Assembly: GCF_003865345.1 (NCBI RefSeq)
Contig: NZ_RMVE01000001.1
Location: 434,001 to 498,000 of the forward strand
From: Nonlabens xiamenensis
GTDB lineage: Bacteria; Bacteroidota; Bacteroidia; Flavobacteriales; Flavobacteriaceae
Reading direction: 5' to 3'
DNA length: 64,000 bases
The notes beneath the pieces are model-generated. The model was not told the origin of the DNA, made no database searches, and saw only the letters and a program-made list of their open reading frames with translations. The translations under genes and the position numbers were made by a program. This document shows positions 34,807-43,536 of the stretch, one piece after another. The number at the start of each line of letters is the position of its first letter. Within the stretch, counting starts at the first letter, position 1.

Positions 34807-35176
34807 ATTCTTCTATTGTAATATCTTCGTTGGCGTTGAAAAATTGCTTACTGGCTTTGGTAAGAAAATATTTTTCCAAAGATCCTTTTAAAAATAAGGT
34901 TAGGATAAACATGAGCACTAAATAAACCGCTCCCATGATTAAGTAACCAAGAGCTAGATCGTCCAATGCTTGTCCTAAATAGATGGCCGCAGCCACACTT
35001 AGAAAGAGTAAAGCAATCAATAAAAAGAAAGATAGTATCAGCTTATAACTTCCTGATACCACCCCTTTCATCGCCTTTTTAAAAAGATCGAGTTTGTGAT
35101 AACTAATCGACGACTCAATGTACTCCTGAGTCGCCGTAGTAAATTCATTAAAATTTTCTGTGATTGATTTTCCCAA
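34790..35176 (-). CDS. Holin-like/DUF1469-type membrane protein
   Basis: A 128-aa protein with an N-terminal amphipathic helix (EYIESSISYHKLDLFKKAMKG), two membrane helices (LILSFFLLIALLFLSVAAAIYLG; LGYLIMGAVYLVLMFILTLFL) and a charged tail ending NEDITIEEYESLQ. This is the layout of the phage-holin-superfamily/DUF1469 proteins that occur with YtxH proteins in general stress operons of Bacteroidota. Despite the name it need not be phage-derived. It follows ytxH by eight bases and overlaps the next gene by 17. Confidence 0.75.
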   Translation of the reverse strand: MGKSITENFNEFTTATQEYIESSISYHKLDLFKKAMKGVVSGSYKLILSFFLLIALLFLSVAAAIYLGQALDDLALGYLIMGAVYLVLMFILTLFLKGSLEKYFLTKASKQFFNANEDITIEEYESLQ

Positions 35177-35184
35177 ACCTCAGC

Positions 35185-35601
35185 TTATGCTTTTACAGTT
35201 GTCTTAGCGGCGGCTTTTTTAACTGCTCCATTCACCGTTTGAGGTTTCTGCAATTTCGCATTTTGGGTACGTAACTGCTCCAATTTATTTTCTAAAGCTA
35301 CGATAGCATCATCTGCTTTATAGCTTGCACTGGATAATGCAGTTTCTATACGATCACCTACTGTTCCTCTTAACTCAGTAGCACGACTTGAAAGATTTGA
35401 AGTCAATTCGTTGGCCTTGGTAGATACCTGAGCATAAGTTTCCCTAGCTTTTTTATCAATATCTTTTTGGGCTTTCTTGGCCTGTTTTTTCAATTTTTTT
35501 CTGGTTATCTCTCCACTATCAGGAGCATATAACATTCCTGCGGCAACTCCAATAGCTGCTCCTGCAGCAAGAGCGATGAGTGCATTTGATGACTTAGACA
35601 T
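35185..35601 (-). CDS. YtxH-domain (gas-vesicle-like) protein
   Basis: A 138-aa protein opening with a Gly/Ala-rich membrane helix (LIALAAGAAIGVAAGMLYAP) followed by DSGEITRKKLKKQAKK, the YtxH signature, then a long Lys/Ala/Glu helix and a Lys-rich tail (GAVKKAAAKTTVKA). It heads a three-gene operon with a holin-like protein and a small DUF6327-like protein; such groups are linked to osmotic or general stress by association elsewhere. Regulation is not visible; the 229 bases upstream are A+T-rich without a clear box. Confidence 0.85.
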   Translation of the reverse strand: MSKSSNALIALAAGAAIGVAAGMLYAPDSGEITRKKLKKQAKKAQKDIDKKARETYAQVSTKANELTSNLSSRATELRGTVGDRIETALSSASYKADDAIVALENKLEQLRTQNAKLQKPQTVNGAVKKAAAKTTVKA

Positions 35602-35830
35602 AGTTGTAAATTTTTTATTGTTATTTTGCTTGATACAAATATATCTTGAAAGTCAAGGGATTGTAGTTAATAGGGCGTTAAGCTTACATTTTTCCTTATT
35701 AAAAATGTCATAATTACCGCTATTTCATCTTAAAATAAGTTAAAGTAAAAGATATTTACCAACGATTTATTAAAATAACAATCGATTTTTCCGTTTCGTA
35801 AATCGGTGTTTATCCTACTTTACCAGAGAA

Positions 35831-37510
35831 TTATTGGTCTAGTTTGGCCCAGGTGTCTCGGAGTGTTACCGTACGATTGAACACCATTTTCTCCTCAGTT
35901 GAATCAGGATCCACACAGAAATATCCTTTACGTTGGAACTGAACGGTCTCCCCAACTGGAATTTGTCTCATCGCAGGTTCAGCCATTGCCGTAATAACCG
36001 ATAGTGAATCTGGATTAATAAATTCCATAAAATCCTTTTCCTTATCCGTGTCCGGAGATGGAACAGAAAATAATCGATCGTACAATCTAACCTCCACTGG
36101 TAATGCGTGGACAGCACTCACCCAGTGTAAAGTGCCTTTCACCCTTCTCATACTTGCTTCAGTACCACTGCCACTTTTGGAATCAGGGTCATAGGTGGCA
36201 TGAATTTCTGTAATATTTCCATCATCATCTTTAACACAAGAGGTTCCTTTGATTATGTAGGCATTTTTAAGGCGAACTTCCTTACCGATGGTTAATCGGA
36301 AATATTTTTTATTGGCCGACTCCTTAAAGTCTTCTCTTTCAATCCACAATTCCTTTGAAAATGGTACTTCTCTGTAACCCCTAGATTCATCCTCTTGGCT
36401 GTTTTCGGCCTGGAGCATTTCTTCCTGTCCATCAGGATAATTAGTAATGATTAATTTGATAGGATCTAACACACACATTACCCGGTTAGCTACCTTATTT
36501 AGATCATCGCGCAAATGAAATTCCAAGTGGTTCATGTCCACTAAATTATCCCGCTTTGCGATTCCGATGGAGTCAGCAAAATTCTTGATGGCGTTTGCTG
36601 TATAACCACGACGTCTTAATCCAGATATCGTCGTCATCCTAGGATCGTCCCATCCTGAAACAACCCCTTGATCAACCAATTTCTGTAATTTTCGTTTACT
36701 GGTGACGGTGTGAGAAACATTACGTCTCGCAAATTCACGTTGTTTAGGGCGAACTTTTTTATCCTCGACTACTTGATCGAGGAACCAATCGTAGAGTTCG
36801 CGGTGAGGTAAAAATTCCAGTGTACAAAAAGAATGAGATATCTGTTCGATATAATCACTCTCTCCGTGCGTCCAGTCGTACATCGGATATATTTTCCAGT
36901 CTGTGCCGGTACGGTGGTGGCTGCGATTCACTACCCTATACATGATGGGATCACGCATCAACATGTTATTAGATTGCATATCAATCTTGGCCCGTAATAC
37001 ATGCTCAGACTCACCATATTCACCATTCTTCATTCCTTCAAATAGTTGCAGGTTTTCTTCCACACTTCTATTCCTGTAAGGACCATCAACACCAGGTTCA
37101 GTAGGTGTTCCTTTTTGGGCGGCAATTTCCTCGCTAGATTGGGAATCTACATAAGCTTTTCCGTTCTTAATCAATTGAACTGCCCAATCGTACAGTTGTT
37201 GAAAATAATCTGAAGCAAAGCAAAGCTGATCCCATTCATAACCCAACCATTCCACATCTCGTTGGATCGCCTCAACATATTTGGCTTCCTCCTTGGCAGG
37301 ATTGGTATCATCAAATCTCAAATTAACCGGCTTGTTATATTTTTCTCCGAGCCCAAAGTTTAAACAAATGGCACTGGCATGGCCGATGTGTAAGAAACCA
37401 TTGGGTTCAGGTGGAAATCTAAACCTTAATAAGTCCTCTGACAGCCCCTGCTGCAAGTCTTCCTCGATGATATCTTCTATAAAATTGTTGGCGCGTTTTT
37501 CCTCACTCAT
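35831..37510 (-). CDS. glnS: Glutaminyl-tRNA synthetase
   Basis: A 559-aa class I synthetase charging tRNA-Gln directly. It shows FPPEPNGFLHIGHASAICLNFGL (HIGH box), RFDDTNPAKEEAKYVEAI, the FCTLEFLPHRELYDWFLDQV segment and the KMSKS-equivalent VTSKRKLQKLV, with two C-terminal beta-barrel anticodon-binding domains. The ATG at 37510 is preferred; a TAGATTTG box at 37538-37531 overlaps the longer reading. It is divergent from folB. With gltX about 5 kb away, both Glu/Gln charging enzymes are in this window. Confidence 0.95.
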   Translation of the reverse strand: MSEEKRANNFIEDIIEEDLQQGLSEDLLRFRFPPEPNGFLHIGHASAICLNFGLGEKYNKPVNLRFDDTNPAKEEAKYVEAIQRDVEWLGYEWDQLCFASDYFQQLYDWAVQLIKNGKAYVDSQSSEEIAAQKGTPTEPGVDGPYRNRSVEENLQLFEGMKNGEYGESEHVLRAKIDMQSNNMLMRDPIMYRVVNRSHHRTGTDWKIYPMYDWTHGESDYIEQISHSFCTLEFLPHRELYDWFLDQVVEDKKVRPKQREFARRNVSHTVTSKRKLQKLVDQGVVSGWDDPRMTTISGLRRRGYTANAIKNFADSIGIAKRDNLVDMNHLEFHLRDDLNKVANRVMCVLDPIKLIITNYPDGQEEMLQAENSQEDESRGYREVPFSKELWIEREDFKESANKKYFRLTIGKEVRLKNAYIIKGTSCVKDDDGNITEIHATYDPDSKSGSGTEASMRRVKGTLHWVSAVHALPVEVRLYDRLFSVPSPDTDKEKDFMEFINPDSLSVITAMAEPAMRQIPVGETVQFQRKGYFCVDPDSTEEKMVFNRTVTLRDTWAKLDQ

Positions 37511-37569
37511 TGCTATGCTTTTAACACCTACAAATCTAAGGTATATTTTACTCGCAAACATGAAGGCTC

Positions 37570-37577
37570 TATCTTTG
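37570..37577 (+). promoter_or_regulatory. -7 box of folB, four bases before ATG
   Basis: TATCTTTG, then TCCC, then the ATG at 37582; predicts a leaderless message. Confidence 0.6.
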
Positions 37578-37581
37578 TCCC

Positions 37582-37938
37582 ATGCATCAAATACTACTTG
37601 AAAATGTACGTGTGGTCACCAACCACGGCTGCCTTAGGGAAGAAGAACTTATTGGCAGCGAATACCGTGTAGACCTAAGTGTTACTACAGATCTTACGAA
37701 AAGCGCACAAACTGATGAATTATCGGATACTGTAGATTATGTTTCCCTCAATCGCATCATTGTGGAGGAAATGGCTGTGCGTTCTAAGCTACTCGAACAA
37801 GTAGCACAACGAATTTTAGATCGGATATTTTCGGAAGAACCTATGGTTCAACGGGCACAGGTAAAAGTAGCCAAAATCAATCCTCCTATAGGCGGCGACG
37901 TTGAAAAGGTAATTGTCTTGATGGCTCAAGATCGTTGA
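37582..37938 (+). CDS. folB: Dihydroneopterin aldolase
   Basis: A 118-aa enzyme of folate synthesis (7,8-dihydroneopterin to 6-hydroxymethyl-dihydropterin). Visible motifs are ILLENVRVVTNHGCLREEELIGSEYRVDLSV with the catalytic region near Glu in REEE, DTVDYVSLNRIIVEEM, and the LLEQVAQRILDRIF end with the conserved Lys in VKVAKINPPIGGDVEKV. Normal length. A -7 box ends four bases before the ATG. It is followed by tRNA-Cys. Confidence 0.92.
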   Translation: MHQILLENVRVVTNHGCLREEELIGSEYRVDLSVTTDLTKSAQTDELSDTVDYVSLNRIIVEEMAVRSKLLEQVAQRILDRIFSEEPMVQRAQVKVAKINPPIGGDVEKVIVLMAQDR

Positions 37939-38000
37939 GTCCATACATAGAGTTTTAGCTTAAATTCTTCCGGAAGAATAGGAAACGTAAGGAATTTTGT

Positions 38001-38008
38001 TATTTTTG
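38001..38008 (+). promoter_or_regulatory. -7 box of tRNA-Cys
   Basis: TATTTTTG, 12 bases before the tRNA 5' end. Confidence 0.6.
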
Positions 38009-38020
38009 CCCTCCCGATAG

Positions 38021-38091
38021 GGTACCATGGCCGAGTGGCTAGGCATGGGTCTGCAAAACCTAGTACAGCGGTTCGAATCCGCTTGGTACCT
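38021..38091 (+). tRNA. tRNA-Cys (GCA)
   Basis: A 71-nt cloverleaf with acceptor GGTACCA/TGGTACC, a three-pair D stem GCC/GGC, anticodon stem TGGGT/ACCTA with loop CTGCAAA (anticodon GCA), T stem AGCGG/CCGCT and discriminator U, which is the identity base for Cys. CCA is not encoded. It has its own -7 box and terminator. Confidence 0.95.
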
Positions 38092-38098
38092 CTCAATC

Positions 38099-38130
38099 AT
38101 CCCCAATCTGTATGGATTGGGGATTTTTTA
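38099..38130. terminator. Terminator of tRNA-Cys
   Basis: ATCCCCAATC pairs with GATTGGGGAT around a 6-base loop, then a T-run that overlaps the convergent gene's stop codon. Confidence 0.9.
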
Positions 38131-38913
38131 TGGGGTTTGGGGAATTTCCTTTGATCTATCTACCCCTTCTGTATCGGATTTCACCTTTTCGTTGAACTCT
38201 TCTAATCCTTCTAGATCTGGATCGATGGGTTCTACATTTTCAGGGATGATGTGCAATTGGTTTTCTAAATTTTCTGATGCGCTGGGAAAAGTACCCTTAA
38301 ATACCAATACTATTCCACAAATACCAATGATGATAGCAATAATACGCTTGAGCCAAAATATCCTAAAAGGCGTGAGGTATCGATTCAAACTTTTGGCTGC
38401 AACGATTTTAATCAAATCAATCAGAAAATAAATTGCTAATACAGCAATGAAAAAATTACGTATACGAGCTGGATCGTTGTCCAAAGTAGGCCCAATACTG
38501 ACGATCATTAGTAACCAAAACAATAATACACCTATATTGATGAAATTGAGAAAAAATCCTTTCATCAAAAGTTTGAGGTAATTGTTTTTTTGCGGAATAA
38601 TTTCTGAGGTATTGATCTCTTTCAGGTAGGATTTCTTTGTTTTGATAAAGGAAATCACACCGTACAAACATAGAATTGCTCCACCAAAAATAAACAAGGC
38701 AGGGTCGTCTTTTAACTTATCCAATAAGGCGCTGGTAGCAAAATACCCAATGAGAATAAAGCAAAGATCTGCAATAATTACTCCCAAATCCAGCGATACA
38801 GCTGCCCTGAACCCTTTGATTACACTGGTTTCCAGAAGAGCAAAAAATACCGCTCCGGGCATAAATGCAAGTAAGAATCCAAGTGGGATAGCACTGATGA
38901 TGTCGTCTAGCAT
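38128..38913 (-). CDS. LysE-family transporter
   Basis: A 261-aa inner-membrane protein with about six hydrophobic spans. The opening IPLGFLLAFMPGAVFFALLETSVIKGFRAAVSLDLGVIIADL fits the LysE/RhtB export family, whose members export amino acids or related small molecules. A charged stretch of about 30 residues at the C-terminus (PIDPDLEGLEEFNEKVKSD) is an addition to the core. The substrate cannot be told. A TACCTTTG box at 38940-38933 lies 19 bases before the start. Confidence 0.82.
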   Translation of the reverse strand: MLDDIISAIPLGFLLAFMPGAVFFALLETSVIKGFRAAVSLDLGVIIADLCFILIGYFATSALLDKLKDDPALFIFGGAILCLYGVISFIKTKKSYLKEINTSEIIPQKNNYLKLLMKGFFLNFINIGVLLFWLLMIVSIGPTLDNDPARIRNFFIAVLAIYFLIDLIKIVAAKSLNRYLTPFRIFWLKRIIAIIIGICGIVLVFKGTFPSASENLENQLHIIPENVEPIDPDLEGLEEFNEKVKSDTEGVDRSKEIPQTP

Positions 38914-39099
38914 GAACTACGTAGTTGTCGCTCAAAGGTAGCAAAACGGCATAGCTTATCAAATTGGAGAAAAACCACCTTCTTTATCGCCTATCCTGGC
39001 GTAGTTTACTAGGGATTTAACTAGTAAAGCATTTGAATAATTACCAAAAATTAGTTTGAAAATGAACAAAGAATAGAAACTTTCGCGTTGAGCGCTATT

Positions 39100-39774
39100 C
39101 TACTCGTGAATATGGATATCTCCACCCAGAATACTCTTTTTAGACACCTTTTTTGGGTGACCATATACATCCACTTCTCCACCAGCTCTAACATAAACAT
39201 CTACTTCATCAGAGGCAAAGACTTCAACCTCTCCTCCAGCCTGTACCTTTACCTTGGTATAATCGGTTTTGAGATTTTGATTTTCCACAATACCGCCGGT
39301 GTTAGCAACAATTACCTGACTTTCTGATACACCCGATAGCTCTACTATCCCACCAGTAACCGCTCTGACCTGTAAATTTTTAACCGCCATTCCCGCTGTT
39401 ACTCTGGCACCTTCCTGCACCCTAACTTCTAATCGATCCTGTTCAAAGAGTTCGTTAGATAGTATCACCGCACCCTCGTTGCCATCAATGGTTTTTAATG
39501 ATTTGTAATACACGTGAACAAAAGTTTCTTCACCGTCAAAGATCTTATCGGATTTCATGCGGATTTTAAGCAATTCATTTTTCTGGACAAATTCTACATC
39601 TTCTGCATCCTGGCCCGTAATGACAATTTTGGATTCATCGGATTTAACCAGATTGACCGTAATTAGATCAAATACTTTGATGGTGTCGAAATCAGCTACA
39701 TTAATTTCACGTGGATTTTGAGCAGGAAGTAATTGGAAAAAAGCCAAAAACACAAGAGAGAGAATAAGTTTCAT
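39100..39774 (-). CDS. GIN-domain (DUF2807) exported protein
   Basis: A 224-aa protein with signal peptide (MKLILSLVFLAFFQLLPAQ) and a right-handed, repeated beta-strand body typical of the head GIN domain: FDLITVNLVKSDESKIVITGQ, LEVRVQEGARVTAG, LQVRAVTGGIVELSG, VKVQAGGEVEVFASDEVDVYVRAGGEVDVYG. These are periplasmic or outer-membrane proteins of unknown role, often paired with PspC-type proteins; none is adjacent here. Normal length. The 186 bases upstream of the next gene hold only a weak 8-bp inverted repeat (39005-39028). Confidence 0.87.
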   Translation of the reverse strand: MKLILSLVFLAFFQLLPAQNPREINVADFDTIKVFDLITVNLVKSDESKIVITGQDAEDVEFVQKNELLKIRMKSDKIFDGEETFVHVYYKSLKTIDGNEGAVILSNELFEQDRLEVRVQEGARVTAGMAVKNLQVRAVTGGIVELSGVSESQVIVANTGGIVENQNLKTDYTKVKVQAGGEVEVFASDEVDVYVRAGGEVDVYGHPKKVSKKSILGGDIHIHE

Positions 39775-39859
39775 AAGTATGGTTTAGGTAAGGATGCACT
39801 GAAATTTAAATTGTTACAGTTGAGTCAAAAAGCCATAGATCAAAATAGCCAACATGAGA

Positions 39860-39925
39860 AGCGCCCAAGTGTATGATACAACTTGGGCGCTCCTACTAAC
39901 CAACCAAAAAACTTTATGAAAATTA
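39860..39925 (+). repeat. Hairpin/leader/micro-ORF unit, copy 1
   Basis: An 11-bp stem (39860-39870 with 39881-39891) followed by a 31-base block (39895-39925) identical in copy 2, including ACCAACCAAAAAACTTTATG. The ATG opens a five-residue reading frame (MKIIK). Confidence 0.8.
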
Positions 39926-40069
39926 TTAAATAACCTTCACCTATGTAGTCATAGAGGTCCTTTCATCCTTACAAATCAGCTTCATACTTACCGGAATAAC
40001 TTAGAGTTTTCAATAAGTTATAAAGTACTCTTCCTGTTGCATTGAATACTTAAAAATGAAATCAATAGA

Positions 40070-40205
40070 AAATCCCGGGTCGTCCAAAAGACTTCCCGGA
40101 ATTTTCACTAACCAACCAAAAAACTTTATGAAAATTACTCTCATAACCTTCATTAATAATGTTTCAAATGCCGTGCCAAACTATTATGCATGCATAATAA
40201 AATAG
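40070..40205 (+). repeat. Hairpin/leader/micro-ORF unit, copy 2
   Basis: A hairpin with GGG/CCC and GTC/GAC stems (40070-40104) precedes the 31-base block at 40107-40137, identical to copy 1. The ATG at 40128 opens a 25-aa frame (MKITLITFINN...) ending at 40205, one base before the next hairpin. Confidence 0.8.
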
Positions 40206-40372
40206 AAGAATCCCGTCATCTAGGGAAAGACACGGGATTCTTACAAACCAACCAAAAAAACTCACTTTACTGCTTTTTCCATCCCGAAGAAAGCAATTAC
40301 TTTATGAAAAATGTAATGAGTAGTACTACCCTTTTACAGCACAAATATCTTGCACTATCCGAACTACAGTAA
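40206..40372 (+). repeat. Hairpin/leader/micro-ORF unit, copy 3 (interrupted)
   Basis: An 11-bp stem (40206-40216 with 40232-40242), then AACCAACCAAAAAAA at 40246-40260. About 38 bases separate this from ACTTTATGAAAA (40299-40310). The ATG at 40304 opens a 22-aa frame ending at 40372. The rest of 39775-40451 shows no gene. Confidence 0.7.
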
Positions 40373-40451
40373 AAAGGATTGGAAATATTTTAAATTTATC
40401 GGTAAACATCATATTAATTCGATGAATAACAATTTTTAAAGGTATTAAATG

Positions 40452-40901
40452 CTAATCTTCTCGAATAAAGTCAAATTCTAACCGGCTATCTGTATTAGAA
40501 ATACTTGCCTTCAAGGTGTCACCAGATTTGAAATAATTAATATGAGTGGGGAACTCATTATCTAGATTCACAGCGGTAAATTCTTGATGACTACTTTCTA
40601 TAATTTCAAAAACAGTAGGGGTTTCATTAACGCCCTTTACCTCCAGATACATCTGACCAGATTTGTAAGAATTGATCAACATTTCTTCGTAAAAAACGGT
40701 ATCTCCATGATGGAGTGTCCATCCATAGCCTTGTAATTTTCCGTCTATTGTTGGATACCATCGCTCATACGTCTCCTGGTCAGGTTGATCCCCGACCCGC
40801 TGATACCTTCCCAACATCCAGGAATATGTATCTAAGGGTTCGGAAGATTCTTTACAGGACATACAACCGATCAACAGCAAAGTGATAAAAATTAACCGCA
40901 T
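40452..40901 (-). CDS. DUF6265-like lipoprotein
   Basis: A 149-aa protein from the ATG at 40901, which begins a lipoprotein signal (RLIFITLLLIGCMSC). The mature part has the pattern of the Bacteroidota DUF6265 family: YSWMLGRYQRVGDQPDQETYERWYPTIDGKLQGYGWTLHHGDTVFYEEM, then strands VFEIIESSHQEFTAVN. A lipocalin-like fold is likely and a small hydrophobic ligand possible; neither is proven. It sits between the hairpin array and rnr, on the rnr strand. Confidence 0.78.
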   Translation of the reverse strand: MRLIFITLLLIGCMSCKESSEPLDTYSWMLGRYQRVGDQPDQETYERWYPTIDGKLQGYGWTLHHGDTVFYEEMLINSYKSGQMYLEVKGVNETPTVFEIIESSHQEFTAVNLDNEFPTHINYFKSGDTLKASISNTDSRLEFDFIRED

Positions 40902-41010
40902 TTCAACGTCTTTTGAGCTTCCATGTATCAATATAATGAGCCGAGTTGGTATGGATTTCTAGCTGCAAAAATGGCATTCGGAGGTTTTCCGTGAAGAATT
41001 ATTGTTTGTA

Positions 41011-43209
41011 TTAACTTTCTACTTCTTCTCTACTCCCCACCATCCAGAAATCAAGGTGCTTTTTAACCAGATCAGCATTTTTTACCTTAACGTATACCTC
41101 GTCTCCCAGCGTATAGGTATTCTTGGTCCTGCGACCTACAACTGCAAATTCCTCTTCTACATACTCATAGCTATCGTCATCCAGATCGCCGAGCCTGACC
41201 ATACCTTCACATTTATTGGATATGATTTCTACGTAAATACCCCAATCAGTTACGCCCGATATCACGCCCAGGAATTCCTCATCAGCATGATCCTTCATGT
41301 ATTTGACTTGCATATACTTAATGGAATCCCTTTCGGCCTTTGTGGCCAAAATTTCCATATTGGTACTGTGAACGCATTTTTCTTCGTACAGCTTTTCATC
41401 CACACTTTTACCACCATCCAGGTAATGCTGTAACAAGCGATGCACCATCACGTCAGGATATCGCCTGATCGGACTGGTAAAGTGAGAGTAGTAGTCAAAG
41501 GCAAGGCCATAATGACCAATATTCTGTGTGGAATATTCTGCTTTGGACATGGTACGGATCGCCAGTGTATCTACCATATTTTGCTCTTTGGCTCCTTTTA
41601 CCTTTTCCAAGAGCTTATTCAAGGAATGCGTGATGGTTTTACGATCCCGTAAATCTAGTTTGTGACCAAATTTAGTCACAATATTCGCTAATGCGCCAAG
41701 CTTTTCATCATTCGGCTCATCGTGAATCCTGTAAACAAAAGTTCGTTTAGGTTGTTTTTTACCGATAAAGGCAGCCACTTTACGATTGGCCAACAACATA
41801 AATTCCTCGATTAATTTATTGGCATCTTGTGAGGTTTTAAAATAGACTCCTGTGGGTTCTGCATTTTCATTTAAATGAAATTTGACCTCAGTTTTGTCAA
41901 AACTCAGCGCACCAGATTGCATGCGATTGGCACGCATCTTTTTGGCCAATCGGTCCAGGGTAAGGGTTGCCTCAACTATAGGTTCTTGTATTTGGGTTTG
42001 CTTTCGCGAAAGCGATATTTCAGCAGGGATGATTCCTTTTCCAGTTTCAATAATGTGTTGGGCTTCTTCATAGGCAAAACGCTGATCGGAATGGATGATG
42101 GTACGCCCAAACCATTCTTTGTGGATTTTACACTGTTCATCCATCTCAAAAATTGCTGAAAAACAGAGCTTGTCTTCATGCGGATTTAAGGAACATACAC
42201 CATTGGATAGTACCTCGGGTAGCATAGGTACCACGCGATCCACTAAATAAACCGAGGTAGCACGGTCATACGCCTCGTGCTCTAACACACTGTCTGGCTT
42301 CACGTAGTGGGAAACATCAGCAATATGGATTCCTATTTCATACTTTCCATTGTCCAGCGGTTGGAAGGATAAGGCATCGTCAAAATCCTTAGCATCAGCT
42401 GGATCTATCGTATAAGTCAAGGTCTCCCGCATATCCCGACGTTTAGAAATTTCTTCTGCAGAGATGCTTGTATCCAGCTTTTGGGCATGGTTTTCTACAT
42501 CTTCCGGAAATTCATAAGGTAGACCGTATTGCGCAAGAATAGCGTGAATTTCAGTATTGTGCTCGCCTGGATCGCCCAGGATATCTTTGACCCTCCCATT
42601 GGGAGAGTCCTGTTTTTCATTCCATGCCACAAACTCGACAAGCACCACTTGACCGTCCTTGGCTCCATTGATTTCACGTCCAGGAATAAAAAAATCAGTT
42701 TGAACTTTAGGATCAGTTACTTTGACAAAGGCAAATTTTTCATGTACCTCGATTTCCCCTACAAATTCGGTTTTCGATCTTTTAAGCACTCGGGTGATCT
42801 CACCTTCAGGCTGCTGTCCCCTGCGACGATGATACACGTAAACTTCTACCTCGTCACCATTGAGGGCTTGTCCTAACGATCTCCTAGGGATCATTATATC
42901 TTCTTCCAGTTCTTCTGTGATGACATAACCGGTTCCCCTAGAACTAACATCGATGATTCCAGTATAGTAATCGATGGCCTTAATGATTTTGAACTTGCCT
43001 CGATCGACTTCTTCAATTTTGCCTTTTGACTTGAGCTGGTGAAGTTTTTTTATGACTTGGTTGCGGCCGCTTGCATCGGTGATACTTAGTTTGGCGCAAA
43101 TTTGCTTGTAATTATAACTATTATTCGGTTCTTGCTTTATGGCATTGAGTACCGACTGACTCAAATTCTGAAACTTTGTTTTTGAGTTTCTCTTTTTCTT
43201 TTTCTTCAT
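41011..43209 (-). CDS. rnr: Ribonuclease R
   Basis: A 732-aa 3'-5' exoribonuclease that degrades structured RNA. It has an N-terminal winged-helix region (ICAKLSITDASGRNQVIKKLHQLKSKGKIEEV), two cold-shock domains, the RNB core with TIDPADAKDFDDALSFQ (catalytic Asp cluster), then HFTSPIRRYPDVMVHRLLQHY, and a C-terminal S1 domain (FLGVISGVTDWGIYVEIISNKCEGMVRLGDL). Normal length. A palindrome copy at 42000 encodes LSRK inside a segment (GIIPAEISLSRKQTQIQEP) that looks longer than in typical RNase R. A TAACTTTG box at 43225-43218 lies eight bases before the ATG. Confidence 0.96.
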   Translation of the reverse strand: MKKKKKRNSKTKFQNLSQSVLNAIKQEPNNSYNYKQICAKLSITDASGRNQVIKKLHQLKSKGKIEEVDRGKFKIIKAIDYYTGIIDVSSRGTGYVITEELEEDIMIPRRSLGQALNGDEVEVYVYHRRRGQQPEGEITRVLKRSKTEFVGEIEVHEKFAFVKVTDPKVQTDFFIPGREINGAKDGQVVLVEFVAWNEKQDSPNGRVKDILGDPGEHNTEIHAILAQYGLPYEFPEDVENHAQKLDTSISAEEISKRRDMRETLTYTIDPADAKDFDDALSFQPLDNGKYEIGIHIADVSHYVKPDSVLEHEAYDRATSVYLVDRVVPMLPEVLSNGVCSLNPHEDKLCFSAIFEMDEQCKIHKEWFGRTIIHSDQRFAYEEAQHIIETGKGIIPAEISLSRKQTQIQEPIVEATLTLDRLAKKMRANRMQSGALSFDKTEVKFHLNENAEPTGVYFKTSQDANKLIEEFMLLANRKVAAFIGKKQPKRTFVYRIHDEPNDEKLGALANIVTKFGHKLDLRDRKTITHSLNKLLEKVKGAKEQNMVDTLAIRTMSKAEYSTQNIGHYGLAFDYYSHFTSPIRRYPDVMVHRLLQHYLDGGKSVDEKLYEEKCVHSTNMEILATKAERDSIKYMQVKYMKDHADEEFLGVISGVTDWGIYVEIISNKCEGMVRLGDLDDDSYEYVEEEFAVVGRRTKNTYTLGDEVYVKVKNADLVKKHLDFWMVGSREEVES
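42000..42013. repeat. Iterated palindrome, copy 9
   Basis: Exact copy inside rnr, read as LSRK within an apparent insertion of the protein. Confidence 0.9.
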
Positions 43210-43217
43210 ATTGTGTA

Positions 43218-43225
43218 CAAAGTTA
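43218..43225 (-). promoter_or_regulatory. -7 box of rnr
   Basis: TAACTTTG on the minus strand, eight bases before the ATG; a very short leader is expected. Confidence 0.55.
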
Positions 43226-43318
43226 TGCTTTTAAAAGTTCATCCAATCAAAAGCCACTTAAAACCAATAAAATAACTTTCCAATAATCTTGAGTTAACAT
43301 TATTTTAAGAAAGTTTAT

Positions 43319-43326
43319 TATCTTTG
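43319..43326 (+). promoter_or_regulatory. -7 box of the 57-aa membrane peptide gene
   Basis: TATCTTTG, 36 bases before the ATG at 43363. Confidence 0.5.
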
Positions 43327-43362
43327 TAACTGAGAATTACATCAAAGGTATTTCTCAAAAGA

Positions 43363-43536
43363 ATGATGCGTTTTAAAAAGCCCTTACTTACTACCTATAT
43401 ATTTACTGGTATTCTTATCGCTGGACTGATCACGCTAATTATTCTGACTGCCAAGGCCCTGGATTCTGACGCCCATCGGTTACCCTATGAAACTTCCTCC
43501 AGCGCTACAACCATTTTCGGTCCTCAAACCCTTTAG
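43363..43536 (+). CDS. 57-aa single-span membrane peptide
   Basis: A short frame opening MMRFKKPLLTTYIF with basic residues before one strongly hydrophobic helix (YIFTGILIAGLITLIILTA), then a polar Ser/Thr-rich tail ending FGPQTL. This is the positive-inside layout of small inner-membrane proteins. A TATCTTTG box lies 36 bases upstream, supporting expression. It is divergent from rnr and precedes a long non-coding stretch. No family recognised; the two adjacent ATGs leave the start uncertain by one codon. Confidence 0.6.
   Translation: MMRFKKPLLTTYIFTGILIAGLITLIILTAKALDSDAHRLPYETSSSATTIFGPQTL

Noticed and set aside
34790-35176. Phage holin and hence a prophage
   Set aside because: It sits in a ytxH stress-type operon with no phage genes around; the holin name reflects fold only.
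39005-39028. TTTACTAG/CTAGTAAA hairpin as a terminator
   Set aside because: Weak 8-bp A+T stem without a T-run on either strand.
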